The notes under the pieces were generated by a model, which was given only the letters and a program-made list of their open reading frames with translations, ran no database searches and was not told the DNA's origin. A DNA stretch of 41,727 nucleotides, from NCBI GenBank assembly GCA_937976335.1, contig CALJRW010000102.1:1-41727 (forward strand), read 5' to 3'. Positions 24,633-33,774 of the stretch are shown piece after piece. The DNA comes from an uncultured bacterium. GTDB lineage: Bacteria > Bdellovibrionota_C > UBA2361 > CALJRW01. A program made the position numbers and the translations under genes. Each line of letters starts with the position of its first letter. Position 1 is the stretch's first letter.

Positions 24633-26093
24633 CTATTCTTTAAAATTTTGAAGGATAGCTTTTAAGAACTCACGTCCTTTTTTATCAATTTCATCTTTAT
24701 TTTCAAAATCTTTATAGTGTTTTCTTATGGTTTTTAAAGTTTCTTTTAACATTGCTTGCGCATCTTGTTTAGAAATAATGCTAGGATCAATTGGAAGCTC
24801 AACATCTGTTTTGGAAAATTCTTCAGCGCAAGTATCATTTACGATTTTAAGAAAAGGTTCAAATTCGTTTGAGGAAATTGAAACTGTTTGAAATTTAGTA
24901 CCTCTAAGCCACGAAGGGATTGATGTATGTCCGTCAAAAAGTTTTTCATCATAGTTAGCTAGTTTATCGAGGCTTGTATAATAATATGAGCTTAATTTGT
25001 TCGTGCTAGACATTTCTGTCATTCCAACGATAACACTTTGGTCATTAACTAATTGTCCACCACTTTGTCCAACATTCCTCTTGTCTTCAGAATAAAATTT
25101 ATTATCTCTTTCGTTTTTTAAATCTCCATATTCGTGGGGGCTTAATACTCTAGTAACTGCAGGTGTAAAGGTTAGAGCTTCAGATAATTTGTTGTCTTGA
25201 TTGTTTATTTTATGATTAATAGATAAACCTGGCCATTGAAATCCTCCAACAACTAAGCTTTCTCCAAAAATTACTGGATATTTTTCTTTAGCATAGGGGA
25301 GTTTTACAATAATACCGTCTTTGAAGTGGTTTGGATTGAATTTTACTATTACTGCCGTAAGCTCCGATCCTGATGAGCTTAATTGATTAGTAACTACAAA
25401 ACCATCTGCTTTTAACACTTCTCCATCCTTAATTTCTTCATTCTCATAATCAATATAAGAAACTGTAACTTCTGTCCCAAACTTGACTAAGTTTTTATCA
25501 TGTACGGTAGTTAAAATGAGAGAATAGCCTTCTGGACAAATATGTGGAAATTTTTCGACATCATAATCAAGAATAAATCCACTGCCTGAATAGTCATTAG
25601 CTATTGATACTGCTACAGCATTTTTTGCGACTACCGATGTAACGAGAGGCATTTCTCTAATCGCTTCTCTTTTCTTTTCATTGATTTCTTGTACGGTTAG
25701 CTGTTTTTTATATTCTCCTTCTAATTCTCTTTCGAGTTTTAAAATATCTTTGTGTAGTTTTTTTTGTTTTTCTTCTTCTCTTAAAGTTTGATATTCAAAA
25801 TCATTACTATAGCTTACATTTGAAAATCCTCCATTAATTACTTTGTTAGTTGTAACTGGAGTTTCCCAACTATCGACATAAAATTCCTCCTCTACAGAGG
25901 GTGTGTGGTCGGCGCTAACAATATACTCTTGCGCGTTTGAAGAATTTTCGACGCTAGCTATAAATGCGGTTATCCAAGCTAGAGAGTATATAATATTTTT
26001 TCTTGTAGAATTTAAGAACGGCAATGCGTTTGTATTTTCTATAATTTCAGGATTTTTACTTTTGCTTAAACTAATTGAGGAAAATAAACTCAT
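24633..26093 (-). CDS. Secreted trypsin-fold protein with atypical catalytic residues
   Basis: This 486-residue protein has a late signal peptide (hydrophobic IIYSLAWITAFIASV, cleavage near NAQ-EY at about 55), then a charged, probably coiled-coil stretch (EEKQKKLHKDILKLERELEGE), then a trypsin-like domain. SGSGFILDYD, ILTTVHDKN and NVGQSGGQLVND match the S1 pattern around the His and the GxSGG serine. Where trypsins have the catalytic Asp in D-I/L-A, this protein has ELTAVIVKF. The triad is therefore altered and activity is doubtful. GGAG lies seven bases before the ATG. The C-terminal ~80 residues are helical and charged. Confidence 0.7.
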   Translation of the reverse strand: MSLFSSISLSKSKNPEIIENTNALPFLNSTRKNIIYSLAWITAFIASVENSSNAQEYIVSADHTPSVEEEFYVDSWETPVTTNKVINGGFSNVSYSNDFEYQTLREEEKQKKLHKDILKLERELEGEYKKQLTVQEINEKKREAIREMPLVTSVVAKNAVAVSIANDYSGSGFILDYDVEKFPHICPEGYSLILTTVHDKNLVKFGTEVTVSYIDYENEEIKDGEVLKADGFVVTNQLSSSGSELTAVIVKFNPNHFKDGIIVKLPYAKEKYPVIFGESLVVGGFQWPGLSINHKINNQDNKLSEALTFTPAVTRVLSPHEYGDLKNERDNKFYSEDKRNVGQSGGQLVNDQSVIVGMTEMSSTNKLSSYYYTSLDKLANYDEKLFDGHTSIPSWLRGTKFQTVSISSNEFEPFLKIVNDTCAEEFSKTDVELPIDPSIISKQDAQAMLKETLKTIRKHYKDFENKDEIDKKGREFLKAILQNFKE

Positions 26094-26348
26094 TCTACTA
26101 CTCCATTTTTGGGCCTTTTTAATAAAAAGACAGTACGAAGCAGAATGATTTTTTTTGCTTAATCTCCTCTACAATTCCAAGAATAAATGGCCCAGTACAA
26201 TAAGTTCCTCTGTGTGAAAGACTACTACTTATGTTAAGTTGCTTAAAGTAGAAAGTATTGAATTTATGTAAGTTACTTTAAATAATATGCTTATTTCTAA
26301 AACAAGTATTCTAAACAACTTTTTAGTCTTTAAGACGATTATAATTTT

Positions 26349-27380
26349 ATGAAAATAAAAATATTACTACTTTGTTTTTTTTCTTTATTAGCTTGTCAAT
26401 ACAGAAGAGAACCAAATGTAGAAAAATCAAACAGTCAGAAGCTTACTATTTGTTCACAGAACTTAAATAATTTTGGGTATTTTTCGAATAAAGATAGATA
26501 TTTTGGTAGAAAAGAAGTTTTTTTGAAGCAAAAGACAAGTTTAGTTAAGAGGCTTTTAGATAGTAAGTGCGATATAGTTGCTGTGCAGGAAGTCCTAGGC
26601 AATAGCATTTTTAATGCCAAGAAAAGTTTAAGCTTACTTACAGAAGAAATCACTGATAAAAGTGGGAGATTATTTGATTTTAAGATTGGGGAAGTGAACG
26701 ATCGTCGCAGATTTCTTGGTTTTATGTATGCAGTTGATAAGTTTAAATACAAAAAAGATAATTCTTATTTTAGAACTTATTTACCTAAGAGAGAGAAATT
26801 AGATCCTTCGGCTGGATTTTCGAGAGGACCTTTTAGGTTAGATTTAGAGCATAGACAAACAGGTAAAGATTTTACATTCATTACTTTTCATTTTAAATCA
26901 AAAAGTAGCAAATCTGGTATAGATTATTCTGGCTATTCTTGGGAGCTTCCTAGAATGCGAATGGCGCAAGGGCTAAATAACATCCTTGATAAACTTCAGA
27001 ATGAGTTACAGAACACTCAGATTATTGTTTTAGGAGATAGGAATAGTGAGCACTTTTCAGCAAGTGCTAAAATACTCCAAGGTGAGTTGAATTTGAATGA
27101 GTTCAAATCGAATGGGGGTTGTCATTTGAAGAAATCTGGGAAGTTTGATTGTAAGCTTAAGAGTGAAGCGCATTATGAAAGTTTGTTAGAAAGATCGAAT
27201 AAAAAAATAGCAACATATTATTATAAGAATAAACCTGAATGGATTGATGATATTTTTGTCCCAAAAAATTCTATTGAGAAACTAAGAGGCGTTGAATTTT
27301 CTAGCTCTGGAGTTTCATTTAAAAATAAAAATGCTTCAGATCACGGTCTCTTATGGGTAAGTTTAAGTCTTTTGAATTAA
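26349..27380 (+). CDS. Lipoprotein of the endonuclease/exonuclease/phosphatase (EEP) family
   Basis: This 343-residue protein has a lipobox, SLLAC, with the modified cysteine near residue 16. The EEP fold motifs follow: CSQNLNNFG, IVAVQEVLG with the catalytic Glu, LGDRNSE and NASDHGLLWVSL with the terminal catalytic His. The family includes nucleases and phosphodiesterases. Being lipid-anchored, this one probably degrades extracellular or periplasmic DNA, though a phosphatase role is possible. It has no ribosome-binding site. TATAAT ends only three bases before the ATG, so the true promoter may lie further upstream. It stands alone before lexA. Confidence 0.85.
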   Translation: MKIKILLLCFFSLLACQYRREPNVEKSNSQKLTICSQNLNNFGYFSNKDRYFGRKEVFLKQKTSLVKRLLDSKCDIVAVQEVLGNSIFNAKKSLSLLTEEITDKSGRLFDFKIGEVNDRRRFLGFMYAVDKFKYKKDNSYFRTYLPKREKLDPSAGFSRGPFRLDLEHRQTGKDFTFITFHFKSKSSKSGIDYSGYSWELPRMRMAQGLNNILDKLQNELQNTQIIVLGDRNSEHFSASAKILQGELNLNEFKSNGGCHLKKSGKFDCKLKSEAHYESLLERSNKKIATYYYKNKPEWIDDIFVPKNSIEKLRGVEFSSSGVSFKNKNASDHGLLWVSLSLLN

Positions 27381-27447
27381 ATGTATTGACCTTTTCTAGT
27401 TTTTTTTCATATCATAGGAAAGCAGAAAGAACTGCATTGGAGAAAGT

Positions 27448-28098
27448 ATGGGAAATAAAGATGACAATAAGAAAAACAACAAATCATTTAAAACTAGTAC
27501 GTTAGCTCCAGTTCAAAGAGCCACCTTAGACTTTTTGCATAAATTTATTGCAGAGCATGGGTATGCGCCTGCGCTTAGAATTATTGCAGAGCATATAGGC
27601 GTTAAGTCGCCTTCTACAGCGCATTTTCATCTGGAAAGGTTAGTTGATAAAGGTTTTATAAAGAGGGGAGAAGATGGATCTTTAGAAATTTTAGAGCCAG
27701 ATACTCCTGAGCTTGGTCCAACGGCAGTTCCTTTGGTTGGCGTCATAGCTGCTGGTTCGCCGATAGACGCAATTGAAGACAAGACAATGATAGATATTCC
27801 GCCTTCTATGATTTTTGGGAAAGGAGAGGTTTATTGTTTGGAAGTCAGTGGAGATTCAATGATTGATGCTCACATTTGTGATGGCGATTTAGTTGTTATT
27901 AAAAAGCAAGCAGTCGCTGATGATGGTCAAATAGTTGTTGCTGTGCTTGAAGATGGAACAGCAACTTTAAAAAAATATCGTCGATTAAAGAGTGGGAAGG
28001 TTATGTTAATTCCTGCAAATCCAACTTTAGAGCCAATGACGGTTGATAAAGTTGAAGTTAGAGGAAGAGTTGTTGGTGTTATAAGAGAGATGCACTAA
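27448..28098 (+). CDS. lexA: LexA repressor
   Basis: The SOS repressor binds DNA through an N-terminal winged helix (about 18-80, including LRIIAEHIGVKSPSTAHFHL) and cleaves itself when RecA is activated. The cleavage site Ala102-Gly103 (VIAAGSP), the nucleophile Ser137 (SGDSMID) and a catalytic Lys at about 175 (TLKKY) are all present. It is 216 residues long, with a Lys/Asn-rich N-terminal extension. GGAG precedes the ATG. recA follows 49 bases later on the same strand, so the two probably form one SOS unit. I do not see a known SOS box type upstream of either gene. Confidence 0.96.
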   Translation: MGNKDDNKKNNKSFKTSTLAPVQRATLDFLHKFIAEHGYAPALRIIAEHIGVKSPSTAHFHLERLVDKGFIKRGEDGSLEILEPDTPELGPTAVPLVGVIAAGSPIDAIEDKTMIDIPPSMIFGKGEVYCLEVSGDSMIDAHICDGDLVVIKKQAVADDGQIVVAVLEDGTATLKKYRRLKSGKVMLIPANPTLEPMTVDKVEVRGRVVGVIREMH

Positions 28099-28147
28099 AC
28101 AAAAATAACTATAAAATTTTAATATAATAATAAAATAGGAGAGAAAA

Positions 28148-29299
28148 ATGGGGAAAAAAGATAATTCAAGTAATGCACAAGGTTTAGAAGCAGCACTTAG
28201 CTTAATAGAAAAAAGGTATGGAAAGGGTAGCATTATGCAGCTAGGTGATAAGCCTGCTGAAGCGACAGAGTCAATTCCAACAGGTAGTTTAGGTTTAGAT
28301 ATCGCCTTAGGAATTGGTGGAATTCCAAAGGGTAGAATAACAGAAGTTTATGGGCCTGAATCTTCAGGAAAAACAACACTCTCACTCCATATCGCTGCTG
28401 AAACGCAAAAAAAAGGTGGCACTGTTGTTTTTATAGATGCTGAACATGCACTTGATATTCAGTATGCAAAAAAACTTGGTGTTGATACTAGTAAGCTTCT
28501 AGTTAGTCAGCCAGATTGCGGAGAACAAGCTTTAGAAATTTGTGAAACTTTAATTTCAGCTGGTTCTGTTGATTTAGTAATTGTTGACTCGGTTGCGGCT
28601 CTTACTCCTCGTGCAGAAATAGATGGAGAAATGGGAGATATGCAAATGGGTCTTCAAGCGCGATTAATGAGTAAGGCGATGAGAAAACTCACCTCGCTTA
28701 CTGCAAGAAGTAATACGGCTATAATTTTTATTAATCAAATTAGAATGAAAATTGGAGTTATGTTTGGCTCGCCTGAGACGACAACTGGCGGAAACGCACT
28801 TAAGTTTTATTCTTCAGTTCGAATGGATATTAGAAGAATAGGTGCAATTAAAGATAGCACCGAAGTGACTGGTAATAGGACTCGAGTTAAAGTTGTAAAA
28901 AATAAGGTTGCGGCTCCTTTTAAGCAAGCTGAGTTTGATATTATTTTTAATGAAGGAATTAGCCAGAATGGAGAAGTCCTTGATATTGGAGTTGAGCAAG
29001 GAATAGTGGATAAAGCTGGGGCATGGTATTCTTATAAAGGAGAAAGGCTTGGTCAAGGAAGAGAAGGATCTAAGATGTTCTTAAAAGAAAATCCAGAAGT
29101 GGCTTTTGAAATAAGATCGCTTATTCTCGAAACTTTAGGCATTACAGAAGGTTCTGAAGAGCCACCCATTGAAGAAGGTAAGAAGAAAGGAAAGTCTGAA
29201 GAACCTATTAAGCTTGAAACCACTACTGAAAAAGTAAGTAAAAAAACAGCTAAAGCAAAGCTTAATAACACAACTCCTGCTAGTGCGGTTGTGCAGTAG
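28148..29299 (+). CDS. recA: RecA recombinase
   Basis: Forms ATP-dependent filaments on single-stranded DNA, drives strand exchange and triggers LexA cleavage. It has 383 residues. Walker A is GPESSGKTT (69-77), followed by [24 protein letters not shown], the L1/L2 region and [23 protein letters not shown] in pieces. The C-terminal tail after about residue 335 is long and mixes acidic and basic residues ([17 protein letters not shown]), longer than in E. coli (353). AGGAGAG lies before the ATG. Its placement behind lexA suggests LexA control. Confidence 0.98.
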   Translation: MGKKDNSSNAQGLEAALSLIEKRYGKGSIMQLGDKPAEATESIPTGSLGLDIALGIGGIPKGRITEVYGPESSGKTTLSLHIAAETQKKGGTVVFIDAEHALDIQYAKKLGVDTSKLLVSQPDCGEQALEICETLISAGSVDLVIVDSVAALTPRAEIDGEMGDMQMGLQARLMSKAMRKLTSLTARSNTAIIFINQIRMKIGVMFGSPETTTGGNALKFYSSVRMDIRRIGAIKDSTEVTGNRTRVKVVKNKVAAPFKQAEFDIIFNEGISQNGEVLDIGVEQGIVDKAGAWYSYKGERLGQGREGSKMFLKENPEVAFEIRSLILETLGITEGSEEPPIEEGKKKGKSEEPIKLETTTEKVSKKTAKAKLNNTTPASAVVQ

Positions 29300-29328
29300 T
29301 AGTTGCTTTAAGATCTGCTTAAAACGTG

Positions 29329-29380
29329 AAACTCAGGGTAAACATGCATGGAAAAACGCTATGTGGAATACTCTGAGTTT
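29329..29380 (+). repeat. Hairpin between recA and the Nudix gene
   Basis: AAACTCAGGGTA (29329-29340) can pair with TACTCTGAGTTT (29369-29380) over 12 positions with one G-U pair and a 28-base loop. There is no T-run after it, so it is a poor terminator. TATAGT (29390-29395), just downstream, may be the -10 of the Nudix gene. Confidence 0.4.
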
Positions 29381-29405
29381 TATGACCTCTATAGTTTAAA
29401 TATAT

Positions 29406-29855
29406 ATGGAAATAACCAGACACTTCACATCCTCGGTCTTTATTGTTTGTAATAGTAAGGTTCTTCTCTGCTTCCATAAAAAATTAAAAAAATGGCTCCC
29501 CGTAGGAGGTCATATTGAGAGAGATGAACTACCTCAAGAAGCAGCCTTGAGAGAAGTAAAGGAAGAATCAGGTCTTGATGTTGAATTATACTGTAGTAAA
29601 AAACTATCAAGTTTTTCTGATGTGAAAGAGTTAATACCTCCTGCGACTATGTATTTGGAAGATATTAATGAATTTCACCAACATATTGATTTTATTTATT
29701 ACGCAAAAATAGATTCAGAAAATCTTGAACAAAGATATGTAGATGAATTTAATTTAAGATGGTTTGAGCTCGAGGAGTTAAAAAATACGCCTGATTTACC
29801 TAAGGATGTGGTGGTTAGGGGAGAGGAAGCTGTAAAGATATTAAATTCTTCATAA
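29406..29855 (+). CDS. Nudix hydrolase
   Basis: This 149-residue protein carries a complete Nudix box, GGHIERDELPQEAALREVKE followed by ESGL (about residues 38-61), which binds Mg2+ and cleaves nucleoside diphosphate derivatives. The flanking pattern KWLPVGGH and FYYAKID-like strands resemble small Nudix proteins that clean up modified nucleotides or NDP-sugars. The substrate cannot be told. The next gene starts one base after its stop, so the two are co-transcribed. No ribosome-binding site is seen; a -10-like TATAGT ends 10 bases before the ATG. Confidence 0.88.
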   Translation: MEITRHFTSSVFIVCNSKVLLCFHKKLKKWLPVGGHIERDELPQEAALREVKEESGLDVELYCSKKLSSFSDVKELIPPATMYLEDINEFHQHIDFIYYAKIDSENLEQRYVDEFNLRWFELEELKNTPDLPKDVVVRGEEAVKILNSS

Positions 29856-29856
29856 G

Positions 29857-30300
29857 ATGAGTAAAACAAAAGCATTAGAAGAAAGTTTAGGTAGATCTTT
29901 TCAATTATATAGAGATTTTGTGAACTCTATAGAAGAGAAAAACTTAAATCAAAAATTATCTATCCCTTCCAATACTATTGGTGAACAATTATGGTGTGTG
30001 ATAGGTGCTAGAGAAAGTTATTCTAAAGCTATCGAAGCTAGTAAATGGCTTGGATTCTCTTGTTCTGTAAATAAAGCTGAAGCTAAAAACAAAACACTAC
30101 TTCTAGATTCCATACGTAAATCTGAAATTATGGTTTATAATTCTTTGAAAAATATTGAAACATTTACGCATTCACAGAATCGTCTTTTAATTGATTTGTT
30201 AGAACATGAGATAGCACATCATGGTCAGTTAATTAGATTTTTATATGGTTTAAGAATAGAGATTCCTGTCTCGTGGAAAAAAAGATATGCTTTAGATTGA
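29857..30300 (+). CDS. DinB-like four-helix-bundle protein
   Basis: This 147-residue helical protein ends with LLEHEIAHHGQLIRFLYGL, the typical last helix of the DinB/YfiT superfamily, whose histidines bind a metal ion. GEQLWCVIGARESY corresponds to the first metal-site helix but lacks the usual His at that point, so the metal site may be incomplete. Some members are thiol-dependent transferases. The gene starts one base after the Nudix stop, and the pair may act on a shared damaged or modified substrate, though this is inference. Confidence 0.65.
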   Translation: MSKTKALEESLGRSFQLYRDFVNSIEEKNLNQKLSIPSNTIGEQLWCVIGARESYSKAIEASKWLGFSCSVNKAEAKNKTLLLDSIRKSEIMVYNSLKNIETFTHSQNRLLIDLLEHEIAHHGQLIRFLYGLRIEIPVSWKKRYALD

Positions 30301-30346
30301 TAAGTGATTTGTCTTATTCTAAAAGTAGCAAGTGTAAAATTATTGA

Positions 30347-31474
30347 TTACAAATTATCATCTAAAAAATTCTGATTCTCAGAAATCATCAAGCTAGAAAA
30401 AATTGCAAAATCACCAGTATTACAATTTGTCTGAGTTCCAGATGAAGTTATAGCCGCAAGTTTTAATTTGCCATTTCTTGAGACTAAAAATGGCCCTCCT
30501 GAATCTCCTTTACAGGTATTGCTATTATCTCCAAAGAACATGCCAGCAATTCCTCCTCCATATATATAATCTAACGTCATCTCGCCAGCTCTCAATTGAC
30601 CAGAATTAAATCTTTCATCAGAGCCGTATCCAGCAATAATACCTAACTCTCCAATTCTTAAATCGTTATCAGATAAAATATCAATTGTGCGTGTCGAAAC
30701 TGTTTCGTTCATTGTAATAATGGCAATATCAAATTTCTCTCTAAAATCTGAATTTCGTCTATAGCTAGGATGAACTAAAACATTTTCAGTTGTAAAAGTA
30801 CCGTAACCGGTTCTTACTCGCACCTCCCTAACAATTCCATTAACACAGTGCGCTGCAGTAATAATTTTTGTTGGACTTACAACTACTCCAGTGCAACTAG
30901 AAGGATCCCCTTCTCTAAAATATGTTGTGAGTTTTATAATTGGAGAATCGCCTATATTACAATCTGTGCCATTAATAATTCTTTGGAAGCTGCTAATTGT
31001 AAAAGGTACGTTATGAGGACTTATAGAATCACCAATAGCTTCACATGCAGACGCAAATCCGTAATCTTCTGTATCACTTACATATTGTGGAGTTTTAGTT
31101 AAATTGCCTTTAAAGCACAATCTCACTCTTTTTAGAAGTTTTCTTGCTTTTCTAATTTTGATATTTACTTTTCTTATTTTAATTTTTTTCTTTTTAATTT
31201 TAGAAGCTTTAATAGTTTTTTTAGTAGAATATAAATTTCTTTTTCTTTTTTTTATTTTATTTAAATAATTTTTTCTTTCTATCAATACAAAAAGACTGTC
31301 ATCTTTTCTTTTTAGGATATTAATTCCAGAATGATCTTCGGCGCAGAAGATGGAACTTGCGTTTATTAATTGTACAAAATTGCTGTTGATATCTTCAGAG
31401 TATGAAAATTTTACAGTCTTAAAGCTTAAAGCTAAAAGAAAACATACTATAAATTTTGCTATATTTTTTGGCAT
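30347..31474 (-). CDS. Secreted trypsin-like serine protease with Lys-rich propeptide
   Basis: I choose the ATG at 31474 because GAGAG lies six bases upstream and the product begins with a good signal peptide (MPKNIAKFIVCFLLALSF). An upstream TTG at 31528 would add 18 residues. After a region of ~60 residues extremely rich in Lys, Arg and Ile (KKIKKRKRNLYSTKK, SKIKKKKIKIRK) comes an S1 domain with all three catalytic residues: TAAHC, FDIAII and CKGDSGGP. Cysteine pairs indicate disulfides and hence export. The basic stretch may be a propeptide or may bind acidic polymers. Confidence 0.9.
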   Translation of the reverse strand: MPKNIAKFIVCFLLALSFKTVKFSYSEDINSNFVQLINASSIFCAEDHSGINILKRKDDSLFVLIERKNYLNKIKKRKRNLYSTKKTIKASKIKKKKIKIRKVNIKIRKARKLLKRVRLCFKGNLTKTPQYVSDTEDYGFASACEAIGDSISPHNVPFTISSFQRIINGTDCNIGDSPIIKLTTYFREGDPSSCTGVVVSPTKIITAAHCVNGIVREVRVRTGYGTFTTENVLVHPSYRRNSDFREKFDIAIITMNETVSTRTIDILSDNDLRIGELGIIAGYGSDERFNSGQLRAGEMTLDYIYGGGIAGMFFGDNSNTCKGDSGGPFLVSRNGKLKLAAITSSGTQTNCNTGDFAIFSSLMISENQNFLDDNL

Positions 31475-31728
31475 ATCGCTCTCAAATAATTCTAAATGCA
31501 ATTTTAGCAGCGACATTTTATTAATCAAATTTATTTAGATCGCTAAGAAAAAGCTATAATTACAGTGTCTTAGAAAGAAAAAAAAGCTGAAGCATATGTG
31601 CCTTAAGAGCTGATAGGTATTTAGAGGTCTTAAATAACTTTAAGCCACAAAAGCGTATAACAGATTAGAGGTGCATAAGTGCCTGTTGTTGTAAGTATTG
31701 AATCAAGAGGTTTTTATTAGGAATTAAA

Positions 31729-32601
31729 ATGAGTGGATATTTTAAAAAACAAAAAAAGAGACAACAAAACAAAGCTGCAATTTTTATTGTCTTTAGTGTA
31801 TTTATATTCTTATTTTTTTCAGTAGGAGCATATTTACTAATTAGTGCTGATACTTTATTTGGGAATTCTGTTTCTCCTTCATCTGTAGTTGTTAGAGAGT
31901 CGGTTCCTGAGTATAAAACAGCGAAAGTTTTAGTTCCAGTTCAAGATATTGTTCAAAGTCAAGAATTAAAAGTTGAAATGTTTAGAGAAGTAGAAAGACC
32001 AACAATTGGACTTCCTACACAGTCAATTTCAAGTTTTGAGGAAGTTCATGGTTATTTTTCTAAAACTCTTCTTTTAGCTGATCAACCATTTACAAAGGCA
32101 CATTTAAGTGACAAAGATTTAAATTCTGCTATTTCTCCAAGAATTCCACCTGGGTTTAGAGCAATTACGATAAATGTAGATAACACAACTTCAGTAGAAG
32201 GTTGGGCACTCCCAGGATCTATAGTAGATGTTTTGTGGACGACTAGTATCAGAGGAGAAGAATCAATTGTAACTATTGTTGAAAATGCTAAGGTTTTATC
32301 AACTGGTGGAGCTCTTGAAAAAAGAGATCCAAATGCACCACCTGCAAACACTACTACTCTTTTGGTTAAATCCAAAGATGCACAAAAAATCATATTAGCT
32401 CAAAAAACAGGAGGTCTTTCACTTGCGCTTAGAGGGCTTGATGATGAAGGTGCTTCCGATGGAGGAGGTTCGATTTCTAAAGAGAGTCTTCATGGTGGAA
32501 CTGGTGCTGTGGAAGATATTAGTCCTGGAGTAAATGGAACGTTAGTGATTGATGGTCAGAAGTATGTCATTAAGAGCAATGGAGAAATGGTTCCATTATG
32601 A
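31729..32601 (+). CDS. cpaB: Flp/Tad pilus assembly protein CpaB (RcpC)
   Basis: This 290-residue protein has a basic N-terminus, one membrane segment (about 17-41) and a periplasmic part with the SAF domain (YKTAKVLVPVQDIVQSQELK, then QPFTKAHLS). Next come PPGFRAITINVDNTTSVEGWALPGS in pieces, VDVLWTT and LLVKSKDAQKIILAQKTG, which are hallmark CpaB/RcpC words. CpaB helps assemble the Tad secretion channel for type IVb pili. No other tad or cpa gene lies in the window, so it is either detached from its cluster or works alone. TAGGAATT precedes the ATG. Two near-identical 11-base words upstream may be operator sites. Confidence 0.88.
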   Translation: MSGYFKKQKKRQQNKAAIFIVFSVFIFLFFSVGAYLLISADTLFGNSVSPSSVVVRESVPEYKTAKVLVPVQDIVQSQELKVEMFREVERPTIGLPTQSISSFEEVHGYFSKTLLLADQPFTKAHLSDKDLNSAISPRIPPGFRAITINVDNTTSVEGWALPGSIVDVLWTTSIRGEESIVTIVENAKVLSTGGALEKRDPNAPPANTTTLLVKSKDAQKIILAQKTGGLSLALRGLDDEGASDGGGSISKESLHGGTGAVEDISPGVNGTLVIDGQKYVIKSNGEMVPL

Positions 32602-32730
32602 AAAATGTCTAATGCTTAATTTAGGCTTCTAGCTTTAGCACTAAGTCAAAATAAGATATTAACATTTGGTTTTTGTCAGACAAAGAGCAGATAAGCCGCT
32701 AAAATTAATTATATTTTTATTTAGATTTAT

Positions 32731-32758
32731 TTGATTAAATTTTAAATTTCTGTACTAT
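32731..32758 (+). promoter_or_regulatory. Candidate promoter giving a leaderless transcript
   Basis: TTGATT (32731-32736), a 16-base spacer and TACTAT (32753-32758) precede the ATG at 32767 by only 8 bases. There is no Shine-Dalgarno sequence. Transcription would start at or within about two bases of the start codon. Confidence 0.5.
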
Positions 32759-32766
32759 CACTGTTT

Positions 32767-33774
32767 ATGATAGCAGAAACACAACAGCCATTAAAAATAG
32801 CCTCTATTCAAGATTTAGGAGATAAGCTCATAGCAGAAACTAATAGGCTTCTTGAAAGTAATTCTTATCGATTTTCTACGTTCCGAGATAGCTTAGCAGA
32901 AGAACTAAACGATTTTCTTATTATTTCAAAGAGTGAAGATTTATGTGAGCGTTCTATAGAAGATAAGGCTGCATTTTTAAAAGCTATGATTGAGATAATT
33001 GATGAGTATCAAAGCGGTACAGAGTTTTTAACTCGAAATTTTTTAGAAGGGATTCGTCAAATGTTATCTCTAACTCAATATCCCGTTACTAATATTTTAG
33101 ATAAATTTATTTTAAAAGCTGAAAAATTCGGTTTTGAAATTTCAGATACCTTAGATGGTGTTGTTTCTATGTACCGTCAATATGAAGAAAGTCGTTTTAA
33201 ATCTGCAATTGAACCTCTTGTTCATGCAATTACTACGCAACCATTATTATATAGGTTTGATTTGTTTGAGACCGCTCATCATTTTAAATCATATTTAAGT
33301 GAGTCGTACAATCTGCATAAAAATGTATCATATGATTTATATTCTGGTAGAGAAACAAAGAAGACAGCACAGCAAGCATCAAATATAATTAAATTTGTTA
33401 TTGTTCCTTTTATTAAAGGTGAATTTGGTCCTCTTGAAGATTTTAACTTAAGGCAATTTGAAGAAATTTTAGAAAGTCACAAAATGATTAGTACAACGGA
33501 GGATTTTATTTTTCAGTTAAGATCTTTGGTGTCAAAAGTTGGATTGCCACTCCCAAATTTGAATTTGAATCCGCCGTTATCAACTGCCATCAATGAAGTT
33601 GAGACGAGAACAACTGATTTATTATTAGAGAATCCTCTTGTAATTAAAGAGGAAGAGATATCAATCCAAAATGGATTAGGAAATTTAGCATTTAGTTCTT
33701 TGTGGCGTTTAGATAATTTTGAATCAAATTCTACAGTTCAAGAAGATCAAGAGCTAGAGATGCAGCTCGCATAG
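32767..33774 (+). CDS. Helical protein of unknown function
   Basis: This 335-residue protein is not recognised. It appears almost entirely alpha-helical, without signal peptide or membrane segments, and acidic at the C-terminus (VQEDQELEMQLA). PLLYRFDLFETAHHFKSYL and KKTAQQASNIIKFVIVPFI are the most distinctive parts. It follows cpaB by 165 bases but probably has its own promoter (32731-32758). Its stop codon falls in a 14-bp palindrome shared with the converging metalloprotease gene. The long open frame with normal codon choice supports a real gene. Confidence 0.65.
   Translation: MIAETQQPLKIASIQDLGDKLIAETNRLLESNSYRFSTFRDSLAEELNDFLIISKSEDLCERSIEDKAAFLKAMIEIIDEYQSGTEFLTRNFLEGIRQMLSLTQYPVTNILDKFILKAEKFGFEISDTLDGVVSMYRQYEESRFKSAIEPLVHAITTQPLLYRFDLFETAHHFKSYLSESYNLHKNVSYDLYSGRETKKTAQQASNIIKFVIVPFIKGEFGPLEDFNLRQFEEILESHKMISTTEDFIFQLRSLVSKVGLPLPNLNLNPPLSTAINEVETRTTDLLLENPLVIKEEEISIQNGLGNLAFSSLWRLDNFESNSTVQEDQELEMQLA

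Noticed and set aside
27381-28147. SOS box upstream of lexA or recA
   Set aside because: Neither the CTG-N10-CAG nor the GTTC-N7-GTTC type is present; a lineage-specific LexA motif may exist but cannot be inferred from two short regions.
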